Assembly (NCBI RefSeq): GCF_964275005.1
Contig: NC_092693.1
Coordinates: 25,721,173 to 25,785,172, forward strand
Length of the DNA: 64,000 nt
DNA from: Diadema setosum
Taxonomy: Eukaryota > Echinodermata > Echinoidea > Diadematoida > Diadematidae
Reading direction: 5' to 3'
Shown: one piece after another, positions 14,001 to 25,723 of the stretch
Layout: every line of letters starts with the position of its first letter
Numbering within the stretch: position 1 is the stretch's first letter
Notes under the pieces: generated by a model
What the model saw: only the letters and a program-made list of their open reading frames with translations
Told to the model about the DNA's origin: nothing
Database searches by the model: none
Translations under genes and position numbers: made by a program

Positions 14001-15826
14001 GGACAATTGATGTTGATGACAAATATATGCCAGGACTATGTAGTAAAGCTGAAATAAGGAGTGGTGAATTGGTTTTATCAACCCAATGTTTCCAAAGAAC
14101 GGTACAGACAGATGAACAAGAGCAATCTGACTGCTGTGCAGTCAACTGTAATGCCTCCACTTCTCTCTTTGTAATAATCACTCTTAGTTGCTTTATTACC
14201 ATGTACATCTCCCTTCATTTAAGTTTTTATGCCTCCGCCATGAAGTGTCGCCTGAGGCATTATGTTTTCGGGTTGTCCGTTTGTCCATCCTTCTGTCCAT
14301 AATTAATCTTTTGGACAGCATAATTTACGAACAATTTGAGGTATCCAAATGAAACTTAGCATAGTTATGTAAATGTATGTGTGAGTGGACGAAAATATGC
14401 CTATCAACTTTGGGTTGCACATGCTCGAGGGCAAAGGTCATGTTCAAATTCTTCAACTTTCACTATTTTACCCATATCTATGCAATGCCTCAATGTTTTT
14501 CTTAAAACTTAGTGTAAACATGCATTACCAGATAAAGATTCTCAGGGAAAAGTTTTGGGTCATAAAGTCAGAGGTCAAGTGAAAATGCTAAGATATAACT
14601 TTTTTTTCCACATCTCAGAAATGACTCAAGATATCTTCATGAAACATGGCATTATATGTTTGTATGTATGGGGTCAAAGGGCAAGTATCAGAGGTCAAGT
14701 GAAAATGCTCAAATTCCCAAATACTTGCTCTGTCAAACAATTTAGCCATCCATCCAAATGAATCCTAGTTCAAGGAAAGTAAACACTCAACACATTTGTG
14801 ACAAACATGTCATTTCATTTTTTTTTTTGCCAAAATATTTTGTTAAATTGTCAACTCACATTGTCAAGACGTACTGTAAACCTATTTCGAGAACCAATTG
14901 ATATAGTGGAGGCATACCAGTCGCCATAAGACATTTCTAGTTATAAAGTGCATTGATCTTGACCACTTGACAAAGGATTGAGCTTTCATGCTACTGTGTA
15001 AGAGAAATGTTTTCAGATCTTTTTCTATCCATTAAAAAAAAAAAAAAATACCATCACTGAAGTACTTCCTTTGTTAGTAGATATTTGTGGATATAGAAGG
15101 ACACTGTAGCCAGATTTAGATCTTAGACCCTGACCTTTGAACTACCCATTAGTTCATGTGACTTTCTGCTTAACTGTCCTGACTACATAATGTGTCACCA
15201 CTAGACAAGTACATCAATGACCGTAGTTTCAAGTTTCTTGTTTTTTAATTAAATGTATGTTTTATTATCAAATGTAAAGAATTAAATGTATTGGCTCAAA
15301 CCCATAAAATTATAGATATATTATCCCTTTCTCAAGAAACACCAAAATGCATATATATTTTGTTGGACTTCTATGCATGTGTGATGTTCTAATCACTTTG
15401 GGCAAAACCAAAGGACCACTCTTGTGAATGCAATTGTAAAATTGATGGTGGTAATGAGTTTGGTTATCATGTTGGTTAATGTAGGTGGTAATTATGATAG
15501 TGACATTCATGAAAATGTTGATCTTGACAACAATGAGTGGTGATGGTTGTAATTATGATAATGTCAGCAAAGTGATAGTAATGATGTGGACAGTGTTTTC
15601 ATTAACCTTATGCCTCATCAAATGTCAAATTCTTGTGAAATCAAACCTTATATCTCATATTTCTTTTTCTAGGGAGAATGGAACAGTAGTTCCCACCGGA
15701 AAAGGTGTCGGTACAGGGGTTGTCAACCCCAATGGATACACACTCAACTACAATGAGTTTGTTGTGTACAAGACCAATCAGGTTCGCATGAAGTATCTAG
15801 TGAAGATTAAATTTAATTTCAAGTAA
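4976..15826 (+). CDS. PARP2: Poly(ADP-ribose) polymerase 2-like, C-terminal catalytic exons (gene incomplete at 5' end)
   Basis: Join of 4976-5075, 5821-5919, 13725-13849 and 15673-15826. PARP2 is a nuclear enzyme that uses NAD+ to add ADP-ribose to itself and to chromatin proteins at DNA breaks. The joined frame of about 158 residues reads the NAD-binding half of the PARP catalytic domain: LLWHGSR (catalytic His), [27 protein letters not shown] (triad Tyr in IYF), GKHS, and GYTLNYNEF (catalytic Glu). PARP2 is preferred over PARP1 because of [16 protein letters not shown] and NQVRMKYL with a short C-terminus. All introns have GT...AG ends and phases agree. The protein stops at KIKFNFK, a few residues shorter than the vertebrate end as I recall it. 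The N-terminal DNA-binding, WGR and helical parts must lie upstream of the window; no further exon was seen in 1-4975. Confidence 0.95.
5821..5919 (+). CDS. PARP2: PARP2-like exon B (GKGIYFAD motif)
   Basis: Acceptor 'ttcattacaag' ends at 5820. The exon is exactly 33 codons, [12 protein letters not shown] through GLLTLCE. It holds the triad Tyr. The donor 'gtttgt' is GT but a weak match to consensus, and it opens the very long 7805-base intron. Confidence 0.93.
6190..6245. mobile_element. Tigger-like terminal fragment in PARP2 intron
   Basis: 'cagtccaaccttgattatcc' directly follows TA at 6188-6189. It matches the form of Tigger/pogo-family termini (CAGTC-AACCT-GATTATCC). No opposite end was identified, so the extent is unknown. 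Confidence 0.45.
6790..7481. mobile_element. Non-autonomous DNA transposon (MITE), 692 bp, ~35 bp TIRs
   Basis: The left end TGTGACCCTGCATCACAAAA and the right end (reverse complement TGTGACTGTGCACCACAAAA) continue into matching 'caaaaagtcgc'. The terminal TGTGAC/GTCACA is exact and the rest of the TIR has a few mismatches. The interior has no long open frame. No clear target duplication was found, so the superfamily is open. It lies in PARP2 intron 2. Confidence 0.75.
8366..8613. repeat. Degenerate minisatellite, 'ttagaccaagtgg' units
   Basis: About sixteen imperfect units of 13-17 bases of the form 'TTAGACCAAATGG(TG/GAA)' fill the segment; variants include 'agactacaggtgt', 'agctgaactggt' and 'agcccaaatggtg'. 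There is no coding frame. It lies in PARP2 intron 2. Confidence 0.75.
9134..9863. mobile_element. TIR transposon (MITE), 730 bp, with 7 bp direct flanking repeat
   Basis: The left end CAGGGAGGTGTAAGAAAAGG continues 'agagacaactc'. The right end, read as reverse complement, is the same for about 31 bases. The element is flanked by GTCAGAT at 9127-9133 and 9864-9870. A CAGGG terminus suggests a hAT-like element, but the flanking repeat counted here is 7 rather than 8 bases. No transposase frame is inside. Confidence 0.8.
9967..10115. mobile_element. Tigger-like terminal fragment
   Basis: TA then 'cagtcaacctcgcttacctt' at 9967 resembles a Tigger terminus. 'cgagttacctcgaaggga' downstream is a degenerate inverted partner of the subterminal part. 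No transposase is seen. Confidence 0.4.
10116..11657. other. Intronic DNA without recognised gene
   Basis: Contains a (ttg)n microsatellite at 10774-10796, a CA-rich tract near 11138-11168, and a diverged copy of a dispersed repeat around 11450-11530. Short frames show no known motifs. It lies within PARP2 intron 2. Confidence 0.4.
11658..13274. mobile_element. Pogo/Tigger-like non-autonomous transposon, 1617 bp, TA target
   Basis: Left terminus CAGGGGAGTCCCGTTATAAC and right terminus (reverse complement) CAGGGGAATTCCATTATAAC are each bordered by TA (11656-11657 and 13275-13276). Subterminal repeats 'gatacaacgagaatccg' and its inverted partner near 13200-13225 reinforce the ends. The interior has a 216-codon - strand frame (11671-12321), but it shows no helix-turn-helix or DDE motif that I recognise. 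The copy is probably non-autonomous or decayed. It sits in PARP2 intron 2. Confidence 0.85.
13725..13849 (+). CDS. PARP2: PARP2-like exon C
   Basis: Acceptor 'tttgccag' ends at 13724 and donor 'gtaagt' begins at 13850, a strong match. The 125 bases give 41 codons ([10 protein letters not shown]... to ...PKDNFT) plus two bases (AT), which the first G of the next exon completes to Met. It contains GKHSVMGLG, the loop and strand before the catalytic Glu segment. Confidence 0.93.
14225..14940 (+). repeat. Dispersed repeat family X, + orientation copy
   Basis: Starts 'tttttatgcctccgccatga', with 'tgtcgcctgaggcatta' and 'gttgtccgtttgtccatcc'. It carries internal 'ggtcaagtgaaaatgct' blocks twice and ends 'ggaggcataccagtcgcc'. 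Inverted copies of the same family occur at 36328-37498 and 32371-33325. The two ends are partly inverted ('tgcctccgcc' and 'ggaggcata'), so it may be a DNA-type element. It lies in PARP2 intron 3. Confidence 0.7.
15673..15826 (+). CDS. PARP2: PARP2-like terminal exon (NYNEF motif and stop)
   Basis: Acceptor 'ttctttttctag' ends at 15672. The first base completes the Met codon; 50 residues and TAA (15824-15826) follow. [12 protein letters not shown] contains the catalytic Glu, and [16 protein letters not shown] is the last strand of the PARP fold. An earlier in-frame ATG upstream of 15673 is intronic. Confidence 0.94.
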
Positions 15827-16070
15827 ATATGTCATTCACTTGCCAGAGTTGATGTTGCAAGTACACTTGAACTTGAAGTGCCACACTGAAGTAGGATGGG
15901 TTTCAACAACCATTCTGCCATCGTGAGGATCTATCCTAGTGAGCATCACTAGACCTTATTTTGGGAGTTTGGTTTGGAACCATATTATCAACTTCTCTGT
16001 TTGATAATGTAATATTTTAGGATTCTTCCAACATTCTGTCGGATGCATTATGTTGTAGACGGATAATAAA
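15827..16070 (+). promoter_or_regulatory. Likely PARP2 3' UTR with AATAAA at 16065-16070
   Basis: The first canonical polyadenylation hexamer after the stop codon is AATAAA at 16065-16070. I infer the 3' UTR ends shortly after it. A further AATAAA lies at about 17725, so a longer UTR is possible. Confidence 0.45.
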
Positions 16071-16099
16071 TTCAGTATGGTTGTAGAAGCATTTCATTG

Positions 16100-17280
16100 C
16101 TTTTCAGAATTAGACAAATGCTGTAGTAAGTAAAGAAAGGGACAGTGAATTGCCCTACTGGTTTTTTGTTGTTTTTAGCTCAGTGTTGAAGCCTCATTTG
16201 CATAAAGTAAACAGCTTTTGTATGTATAACTGCTTGGGAAATGTTGAAGGACAATCGTAATATCTTGCCTCAGAAGCCATCAAATGATAAAATCTATACA
16301 GAAAATTGAAGGAGAAACTATTCTCTAACTCACAATGTTAGTTATTTTGGGTTTTATTGAGGATAAACCTGTGAAAATAATGTCAAAACTTAGCTTCCAA
16401 AAAAGACAATTTGATCTCTAAACAAGTGTTATTTTCTCACATTTTCTTTCATTGCCCAAAAATGAAACTTTGGTATATGACTTGTGGTAGTATGTACATG
16501 CTGTGTTCCAATTATCTTTTCTGTATCATTTGTCGCACGGTTATGACGGGAAGAGTACTTTCATTTGTGACCCATGTAAAATCCATAGCGTAAGCAGTAC
16601 GCAGTCCAATGTATCGGTATTCATGCTGCATGAAACAGTTAAAGCACATTGCAAGGTTCGTCTCTCACCCACTCACCACGTGTGGACTGAAACCAAACCC
16701 TGTCGCTGTGCGCCTAACGTGACGCCGCAGATTGGTTAGGCGTTCACTGACCAGTAGAGAACGCATGCGCAGGAGGATGATTTATTTGTGCATGTCCAGT
16801 ATTTTTCTTTAATTCGGCTGTCTTTTTGCTCTGATTTTCACCTAACTACTGATTGCGCAAACATGAAACTTCACAGGTAGTGAGTCTGGTGTATACAGAC
16901 TAGCAATATGTTAATCAAATGCATATTCATGCTGTAGCAAACTTGTGTCAGGAAATGATCGTAACCCTTTCCTACGGTCGACTCAAACAGAAAAATACAC
17001 ATATCTCGAAAGATACATCGAGCATTTTTGCCAAAAATCATATGAAGGATGACATATCCATATTCGACATATGTGTTAAGTTTCAAGGGATTTTGTGGTG
17101 AAATAAGGGAGATACGAGGAGGTGAATTTTAGAGATTTTTTTGTCCTTCGCTCCACCCACTACTTCGATGACCGTTACGAATTCAAAAGCTTTGGCCTCT
17201 TATTGCGGAGTTAATTGCACCGTATCAGCGGGCTTGATCATGGGTACACTTTTTACATTTTCAGTGCCTTCTTGAAAGCC
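16100..17280. other. Intergenic DNA, no gene seen
   Basis: Short frames only. One small inverted pair 'cgcctaac' / 'gttaggcg' lies at about 16710-16742. No RNA gene was recognised. Confidence 0.4.
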
Positions 17281-17400
17281 CCTTGATGAATGTTCACCAA
17301 ACTTGGTAGGTACCTATCTCTAGGGTGATAGGATCTTCATTTGTTCAAATGGGTACAATCATCCCAGGGGTCCCCAAAGCCCCTAAAATCAAAGAATCTT
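17280..17400. repeat. Fragment of dispersed 'ccaaacttggtagg' repeat
   Basis: 'caccaaacttggtaggtacc' ... 'ttgttcaaatggg' ... 'caggggtccccaaagcccct' matches the block structure of the array at 22640-23300 and a fragment at about 1870-1980. Confidence 0.5.
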
Positions 17401-17829
17401 GAACAATTTCTCTTGTACCAGGAGCCTGTTTCCCAAAGATTTCATCATAAGAGTGATCTTGCAATTGATGCGATTCAAAAAAGTTACATTGGACATTCAA
17501 GAAATGATTCACCTCACACATATCAACCTTTCGCAAGGGCATTACTGGGCATGAGTGTTTCAACACCGCTGCGATTTCAGGGTTTGACTGAAATGGTAAA
17601 ATCAATGCTTTGTACATCGTTCTAAAAGTGGCATGAGGTTGATCATCTCTGCCTTTTTGGGATTCGTAGTTGTTTTCTTATGCTTATTATTTCCTTTATT
17701 TTTACGTGACAAAGGCATAAGACAATAAATATGATAGAGATAATTAAAAACAACAGTGTTTTCCAAAGATTGTCCTTCTATTTTGTGTCATTTTGATTCC
17801 TTCACCGAAGTTATGCCTGTGAAATCATT

Positions 17830-18312
17830 AATTACCTCCACCAAGGGAAGAGGTTATGTTTTCGTTTCCGTTTGTTTGTTAGTTTGTCCGTGTGCAAAAT
17901 AACTCAAAAAGTAGTGAACGGATTTGGATGAAACTTGCAGAAAAGATTTAGAATAATACAAGTAACAGATGATTAAATTTTGGTAGTGGTCCGAGAATTT
18001 TGGGGGAATTTATGAAGGATTTTTGATATTTTGGCAGGTAGGGTCAATGAACTTGGGAGTTCAGGCTGCGCGTATTTGAGGTTGGCATCCGCGCACTAAA
18101 GTGCGTGCTCTAGTTTCTGCTAGGGTGAGGCGCGCCGTGCAGCTGAGGGTTTATGACGTAACAGAGGCTTCTATATTGGGAAATCGGGCGACTTTCAGCA
18201 AACAATGCTATAAGTACATATGGGTGGAAATCACTGATATCTCTATGGAAGAACAAGATCAAAGGTGGAAATGAGCTGCATGGTTGGCGGAGGTCTGCGC
18301 TCTCAGAGTGCT
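17830..18312 (+). repeat. Dispersed repeat family Y, + orientation copy
   Basis: Begins 'ttacctccaccaagggaaga' with 'gtttgtccgtgtgcaaaata', passes 'gcgcactaaagtgcgtgc', and ends 'ggaggtctgcgctctcagag'. The same sequence recurs inverted at 38200-38668, collinear over about 470 bases. It has no long frame. A transposon type cannot be assigned. Confidence 0.75.
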
Positions 18313-21300
18313 TTTCTAATTTATCATATTATCAATCTGCAAACTCAAAATTCCAATATTCTGCAAATATGAAATGTGATAACTATACATGTACCTATTC
18401 CAAACATTTGATCACAGGTCTCATTATGTATTTATGTTGTTATAGATACCACTCCCATGTGGTTACCTTGAGAAATTTCAACCGTAACAAATAATAAGAT
18501 TCCACTTGCTTATCATTTGTAGTGAATATGAAAATGAAAATGTATCACACGACATAAATAGGGATAAAGAAATTATACAGGAAAATCATATTTTCAGTAT
18601 ATTTCCAAAATATTTCTCTTTATTTTAAATAGCGCCCTCCATGGGTGATCTTGAGAAAATTCAAGTGTACGGTCATGTAGAGTATGAGTTGCTCTTACCC
18701 ATGTGCCAGATATGACGATGATACATCAAATGATAAAAGAGTTACATAGGGTGCCTGGGAAGGGTCCAAATAGTTTGGACTTAATAGGGTTAACCAATAC
18801 TCACACAATGATATTTGAGCAGCTTGATTGATGTTCTTGCATGAGGAGACCAATGGCAAGCATGTTTTCATCACACACAGTAGTAATTTAGTAACTCTAT
18901 ATTTTTGTTCACATTTTTTCTTCACTTTTGAAAGGGTTCAGAGAGTCGACATGCCTCTTACGTTACTGTTAATGTAAGCATTTTTGTGTAATATTCTCCT
19001 GGTATCACCGTAATATGAGTCTTTCAGGAAATCAGTGCTGTAGTGATGAAACAAAGTTGTGAGGAAAAAGAACTGTTCATGATGCTCTTACTGTTATTAT
19101 ACAAATAATGCACAGGTGAGAGTGTACTCACGGGAAATGCAGTGCACTCAAGAGTACATTAATTTTGTATTTGCGATGGTGAAAAATGCTGCATCTGCAC
19201 AAACATGAACTTTAAAACCTGTGCATTATTTGGTTTATGAAATCTGTCTTTCTATCAACTAAAAAATAGCTTTAATATGATATCAACTTTGTATTTCAAT
19301 ACAATTTGGCCATTCTTTGAATGGCCTCACAGATGGCCATAAAGCAATTGTTTGGGTTTGTGTTGTGGGCACATACATACTCGCACAATGCACAGCTGTA
19401 CCTACACAGATAGCTAACATTGCTAGTAGCTACACCATGAACTACACTGAGAAGTCAGTAATGTGCCATAGAATTACACCCCATGCTGATAGACTTTCTC
19501 GTTGCACACTTTTTGCACAAAACTTCTGTACTTCCGATTGGCTATATTCCTGAACCTTTTTTATGAAGATTTTGCTGTGTTTGGTCATTTTAAGCAAGAG
19601 TGTATTCTTTTTCCTATGTTAGAGTTTGTTGCCAAAGTTTTCATGTGAATCATTGTGTACTGAGGAGAAGCCTCTGAGCATTGCTGCATATTTGTGGCTG
19701 AATATGAAATCTGAGCCAAAGTACAATTCCCAGTGAACTAGAGGGAAGGATGCAGAACTTCATTTTTTATTTTTATATACATATATCATGGGTACACCTG
19801 TGCTTGGAGAGAAAGTGATTAAAATTGGGACCAATATGTTTGTAAGTGTACATAGTGTATGATGTCAATAAAGTTCTTGTAATTTCTTGTAAGTTTTCTC
19901 TCCATGTATTTTTTCTTTAATCCATGTAAAATGGATGATATGGATATCCTCAGCCAACCACCTACAAATTGTTGTAAGACTAGTTTACCTGTTTCAATTA
20001 AGGAAGGATATATATTTCTTTTTAGCATAAACTGCACTTGACCTTTGATTGCATGAAGTGCATAAAATGTGAATTTAGCACTGAAACCAGAATCAAAACT
20101 TGTCTGTCAGAGCTCTTTAGTCTCATGTCTCTGCTTCAATAGCAGTTAGCAGTTGCTTTGTCCAGTAAATTTCAGAATGTATGAAAGCTTATGAAAGCTT
20201 ATTTCAAGTGGTTGCGTTATTGTAACAGACATGTGTGTTTATTTTTTCCCAAAATGTTGCATGTTTATTGAGAATGCCTGAACTCATGATGAATAAAGGA
20301 TAATAAGCAAGCACAATGATGAAATCTTGAGTAATGACTTGACATTCATTTTTCTCTTAGTGCATCCATACGAAATGTGCACATTGTATCATGTTGTAAG
20401 TAAAGTTTGAATTGGTTTATGAGTTTGAGTGTGGTCAGTGTTTCTTGCCCTCTGTCTTTCTCTATCAGCAGAGGTTGTTTTATTTGTGCATTTTTGTGTT
20501 TGTATTTTCATTCGTACATGTGTATTATACAGGCGTGAAGAGCCGAGGGTGAATAAAATTTGTTCTTGAAAATGGGATGTGGGTTGGACAGAGGACAGAT
20601 AGCCCAAAAACACCATGCACAAAGAACCTTTCCTAGTTGAGGCATGAAAAGAGAAGAAAAATGAGGGCTTTTTTTTTTTTCCTTCTTCTTCTTAAACCAA
20701 TGCATCTCAGGTTTATGGGTTCATAGTGGTGTAAATTCTGTATGTTTAACGCCAGAAAAAAAAAAAAAGGTATAATTCAGGTTTAAAAAACAGAGGTAAA
20801 AAGTCCAAAGGAAATTGAAGGTGATTACAGGTCCAAATTTTGTATTTGTCTGTGGCATTCTTACATCCTACAATTTTGCTTCAGACATTGTAGGCCAACT
20901 CTGACATTTTTTTTTTTTTTACATCTGGCATTTTTACCTGTGACACTTTTGCAAGAACCTGCTTTAATTTGTCCCTTGAAAGACTGAGAACACTCCAATT
21001 CAAGTAAGCTAATCATGAGAAAACAAACACTTGTCATGTGTGTTTTTTTATACTCAACTGAATTGATGAAAAAAGAACAATAATCAAAACAGATTTTGTA
21101 AACTTAAGTATAATCTTCAGATTTGTTGTGTCTACAGCATTTGATTTGAACATGATAAAATGATATTATGGATACACTGTATTTGCAAATGAATGACAAA
21201 AGCCTTAAAGATAGGGGAAAAAAAGCAGTCCTGATATTTCAAGACTTCTCCCAGGACACTGCCATGTGTGAAATTGCTCTAAATGCAAGTAGGCAGGCTG

Positions 21301-22640
21301 AGAAGATCAAGCTGTTAATTGTTGATAGTAAGTGAGCAGATATGTTTAGTTCTGTTGGTGGCAGCTGGAGCTTCCATCTTTCCCCGACCTGGAAAGTCCC
21401 CTGAGAAAATATAAGCTATCTAGATGGAGATCGACACTCTGTGTTCTTGTCAATTATTTACCTTATGCATATAGTTAGACTACATGTATCATGTAATTCT
21501 ACCATCCAAAACAGACAACATTGTGTGAAAGGAATTCATTTTTGAAAGAACGTATCTACTGTACAGTGATTTTGCTTACCTGTGAACAAAGAAAAAAACA
21601 TTCAAAATACAGATCTTAATGAAAAGAGACAAGTACAACATTCTAGTATAACTCTGGAAATTGGCATAGAGTTGCTACAAATAGCTTCATAATCACGTTA
21701 AAAAGACCCTAGCTCAAAAAAGGGCAGAGCATTTGAATACTTCTGTAGATTTTGCTACAAAAAAAAAAAATTAAAAAAATATTGTAACAATGTACATACA
21801 CAACTCCAAAAAAGACTATAGCTGTCCGATTGGTTGATTGCGCATCATGTGACATTCAGTTAAAAGTACCATCGCATGCTGTCTATGTCAGCCCTGCATT
21901 TTTGTGTGAGCAAAAATTGATATAGCATGGCTGATGTTACCAATTTCCATTGACTCCTGTGTTAAACTCGCAATTTTAAGATGGGCTGTAGAATCGCTGC
22001 AGTCTGATTGGTCAATTATCACGCATTGATTTTCACTGACCCACACTGAGCCATGCGTCTGTTAAAATCAGAACACATGGCTTAAGCCTTGTAGATGTAA
22101 AACTGGATGCATGATGTTCAGAGAATTTGAAGAAATCATCCAGAAATTGACCAGAAATGAATATGCTAATTTATACATGTATATTCACTCAAAGTTTTTG
22201 TGCCATTGCACAGCTCTAATGTCACAAATAATCATTTGCCGCACGCACTCAACAATTACAACTGTACACATGAGCTTTAAAGGGGCCCTGAAATCCAAAT
22301 GCATGTTGATTTGTGTTGGTTTATGATACACCCAACATCACCTTTGCGGTGAAACAAATATCTAGAAACATTCCATATATTTTTAACTATTTTTTTCTTC
22401 TATTTTTCTTCAGATTACTTGGGAACACCCACAAAAAATCTTTCCAAACCAATATTCCTCAGATGACCTCATCTGTCAATCATTGCTAAAGTACTGAAAT
22501 GTTTAACAAAAGACATTGGAATGCATCTTCCCCTCGACTCAGCATAACTTGCGTGTTCCCTCGCCATGTCTTGTGCTAGTCACATTAATATCAAAGAAAC
22601 ATGAAAGTTCTTCCTCCTCCCAACTTACCCCCAGTAAGGA
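18313..22640. other. Intergenic DNA, no gene seen
   Basis: Frames are short and AT-driven. Poly-A/T runs occur at about 20670, 20757, 20910 and 21760. At 22273 'ttaaaggggccctgaaat' resembles the start of a TTAA-type element, but no matching right end was found. No splice-supported exon or RNA gene was found. Confidence 0.4.
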
Positions 22641-23310
22641 ATCTTTACTAAGATTTTATCTAGAACCAGATGTGACTGAGCTAAGTTAATGCAATGAGTC
22701 AGTATATTGATGACTGTTGTTTCAAGTTTGTTCATGGCAGAATCAGGGGTACACCCCCCCCCCCCCCCCCCCGACCCAAGGGAGATGGGTGGGATTGGTC
22801 CAAATGGTGATGTAATTTGTACATGATCATAGTCTTGATGAATATTCACCAAACTTGACAGGTAGCATGCCAGAGGGTTAAGATCTCAATTTGTTCGACA
22901 GGGCGCCATGCTCCCCTTTAGAGACCCGAGGGGGCCTAATTCCCCCCCCCCCCCATTATAGAATATTTACAATTCTTCTCTAGAACCAGAAGTAATAAAG
23001 CAAAGTTACTTTGATAATTTTGTACACTGATGACTGTGGTTACAAGTTTGTTCATTGCAAATCCAGGGCTGCCCTAATCTAAGTGCGGGCCTAAATTTTC
23101 ATCTTCTTGCTGAAAACTTGGCAAGTAGCATTCCTAGGGGAATAGGATCTCAAAGTGTTTGAATGGGCACCATGCTTTTCTTTGGGGGGCCCAGGGAGCC
23201 CAAACGTCCTGAATTAAGGAATATTCAATAAAAATCTTCTATAGAATCAGAAGTGATAGGTACTTTTACCAGTGTGATGGAATATGCAAATGGACGGTAT
23301 ACCGTTGCTC
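22640..23310. repeat. Tandem-like copies of a ~190-330 bp dispersed repeat with long C-runs
   Basis: 'caagtttgttcatggcagaat' at about 22722 recurs as 'caagtttgttcattgcaaat' at about 23043. 'gaatattcaccaaacttgac', 'ggatctcaa' and 'gggcaccatgc' blocks also recur. Two C homopolymer runs (from 22747 and from 22942) sit at the same relative place in successive units. Confidence 0.6.
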
Positions 23311-23889
23311 CCTGTCCCCAAGTTTCCAATGTTCTCAGGTAAGAGTCTGCAAGAATGAAAGGTGAGCTTGCTAACTTTGTTAGTTGATTTATTCTAAAGC
23401 TATAGAAATTCATTTCATATATAAGTGATATTTTTATTCATGTACTCCAAGCACACTGGAAGCTCCGTCTTGCTTGATGCCTGATGTTTAGTCGTGTTCT
23501 GAGCAATATGTGTGCTTTTGTTGTTTGTCTATGTTTTGTTTATGTTGTCGCTTGTCATGCTATTTCTCATGTACATATTCAGCTGTTAATCTATCTTCAT
23601 TCCATTATTTGGTTCCCGCTCTGCATATGCAAATGTTTGTTATTTTCAATTTAGGAGCCAACGCTCAATATTTAACACTGAATTCTGGCTGGCACAGACA
23701 ATTTTGCTTTTCATTCTTTAGGAAATGAAGATTTTATTGACCTCTTCTGAATCAATCAGAAGGATCAACAAAGCAGCAATAACTCATTTAGATATTAATA
23801 CCGTGCCGGAGATATCATTAACTCTATATTTGATCATTTGAATATAAACAAAAGAAGAAAATACATTATATCAGGGTTCTGATTATTTA

Positions 23890-24670
23890 ATGATAAATCA
23901 CGAGTTTCAGTCTGTAGACAAATTTAATGATAACGTTTCGTTGATGCACCTGAATGTTAGAAGTCTAAATAGTAACTTTGATCATTTAAAATTTCTATTA
24001 GGTAACTCTGCCGAGACTTCCTTTTCTGTTATTGGGCTGAGACAAGGCTTACTAAAAATTCTGCTAATTCTTTTGCATTTTCCTGTTATAACCTTATTAC
24101 AATTAATAGAACTAACAAGGTAGGAGGAGGGGTTGCATTTTGTACACACCGAACTCATGGATGAAATTATAGAATCTCAGGTTGTTGAAATAAATATGCC
24201 AACATCCAGGAATATTTTGTTTACAGTGATTTATAGACCACTGAACTCCAGCAGTACATTGTTTTTAGAAGCTTTACAGGATCTTATCCGTAACCCAGTT
24301 TTTGTTAATAAAGAATGTTTTATTATGGGCGACTTTAATATAGACATTCTTAAATGTCACACATCAAATGACTCTCAGAAATTACTTGACAGTATGTTTT
24401 CTGCTTCCTTTTTACCACTTATTACTAAACTCACCCGAGTAGCAAATAATACAGTTTCTCTCATTGATGATATATTTTGCAATGTTACGCCCACTCCTAA
24501 ATTGAATATTATTTTATCTGATATATCAGACCTCGTCCCGATTTTCACTTCTATCCCAGTTACCACGAAACCAATTAGTCCCATTAGAGAAGCATTCAGA
24601 AAAGTCACATGGGATACTGATTTATCGTTTGATGTTTTTATGAAAATGTTGAATTCTCATTTAGATAAAT
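23890..24670 (+). pseudogene. LINE endonuclease domain remnant (APE-type)
   Basis: Two frames (23890-24123 and 24133-24672) are joined by a frameshift. LMHLNVRSLNSNFDHLK is the usual first endonuclease strand. IYRPLNSSS, CFIMGDFNIDILK and PLITKLTRV follow in the expected order. The final motif reads ISDLVPIF where active relatives have a His after SD, so a catalytic residue appears lost. The enzyme would have nicked target DNA for reverse transcription; this copy is inactive. Confidence 0.85.
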
Positions 24671-24915
24671 AAGAGTTTGTTTGCAAAAACCGATAAGTCC
24701 ATATTTGTCAAATGGAGATATTTGCGACCAAAGGTCAAGAAAAATAAAGAGAATAATAAGAAAATTTTTGCTTCTTTTGACCATAACTTCAAAAATATAC
24801 CTTTATGTGTAGTGACCAATATATCATTTAAAAGGTATTATTTTGTACTTTATGACAGAGACCGTACTTGAAAATCTTCAAAAATGGACTTATCGGTTTT
24901 TGCAAACAAACCCTT
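24671..24915. mobile_element. Small TIR element (245 bp) nested in the LINE
   Basis: Left end AAGAGTTTGTTTGCAAAAAC and right end (reverse complement) AAGGGTTTGTTTGCAAAAAC continue into matching 'cgataagtccat', giving about 32 bases with one mismatch. The LINE coding sequence stops on one side and resumes on the other. No clear target duplication was seen. Confidence 0.8.
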
Positions 24916-25095
24916 CATATGTTCATTTGGTTGAAGTTAAACGTGATTACAAAAAGTATCCCAGATTACCATGGATAACAAAATCTCTTTTATGATCTAT
25001 AAATCGAAAAAATAATTTATATTATGCCGATAAAATCAAACGTCCTGAACAATCTCGCTGTAAATATACTACGTATAAAAATATTCTTACAAGAA

Positions 25096-25723
25096 TAGGG
25101 GAGAGCGGGGAGAAGTGGGACAATGTTTCAAGTTCGCCGATTTTCTTCTTATGTATATCTTTTTATAGAAGAGATGATTACATTTCCTTTCGGGCTTGCA
25201 TGAAGGTTCATATGGTAGGTTACATAAAGAGCCATAAGCTGGGGGTGGCACTGTTCTCAATTTTCTGCAGTTAATTAAAAGAAAAAACCTGTTTGTTTTG
25301 TATGAATTCCAGATACATGTAATGGTATTGTGAGGGACAAATGGGACACGTTGTCCCAACTGTCCCTCACATGACATACATGTATACATAAATATGTAGG
25401 ACTACTCAGTGACCATGCAGGCATTTGTCAAAAACAAGTTATATTAGTTGCATATTAATAAGGCTCACCACCCTTGAAATCATGAATACAAAGACAACGG
25501 GTTAATTAACCTGATTTCAAAAAATTATTATATTTTGGGGGAAATTTTCAATAGCAATTTATACATACTTAGAATTTGCCGAACTGCTTGACTTTCTTAG
25601 TGTGATGTATGGTTGCTAGGGGCTTATTGTAGATATAAGCCAATCGCTGATTGGTTGAACAGTTTTTGATTCAGAGAACGTGTCCCACTTGACCCGCGTC
25701 CCAACTCACCCTGCTCTCCCCTA
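25096..25723. mobile_element. TIR element (628 bp) nested in the LINE
   Basis: 'TAGGGGAGAGCGGGGAGAAG' at the left pairs with 'ctcaccctgctctcccctaa' at the right, bordered by TA on both sides. Further inward both ends carry 'gtgggaca'/'tgtcccac' words, repeated several times (also near 25338-25370). It has no coding frame. Confidence 0.75.
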
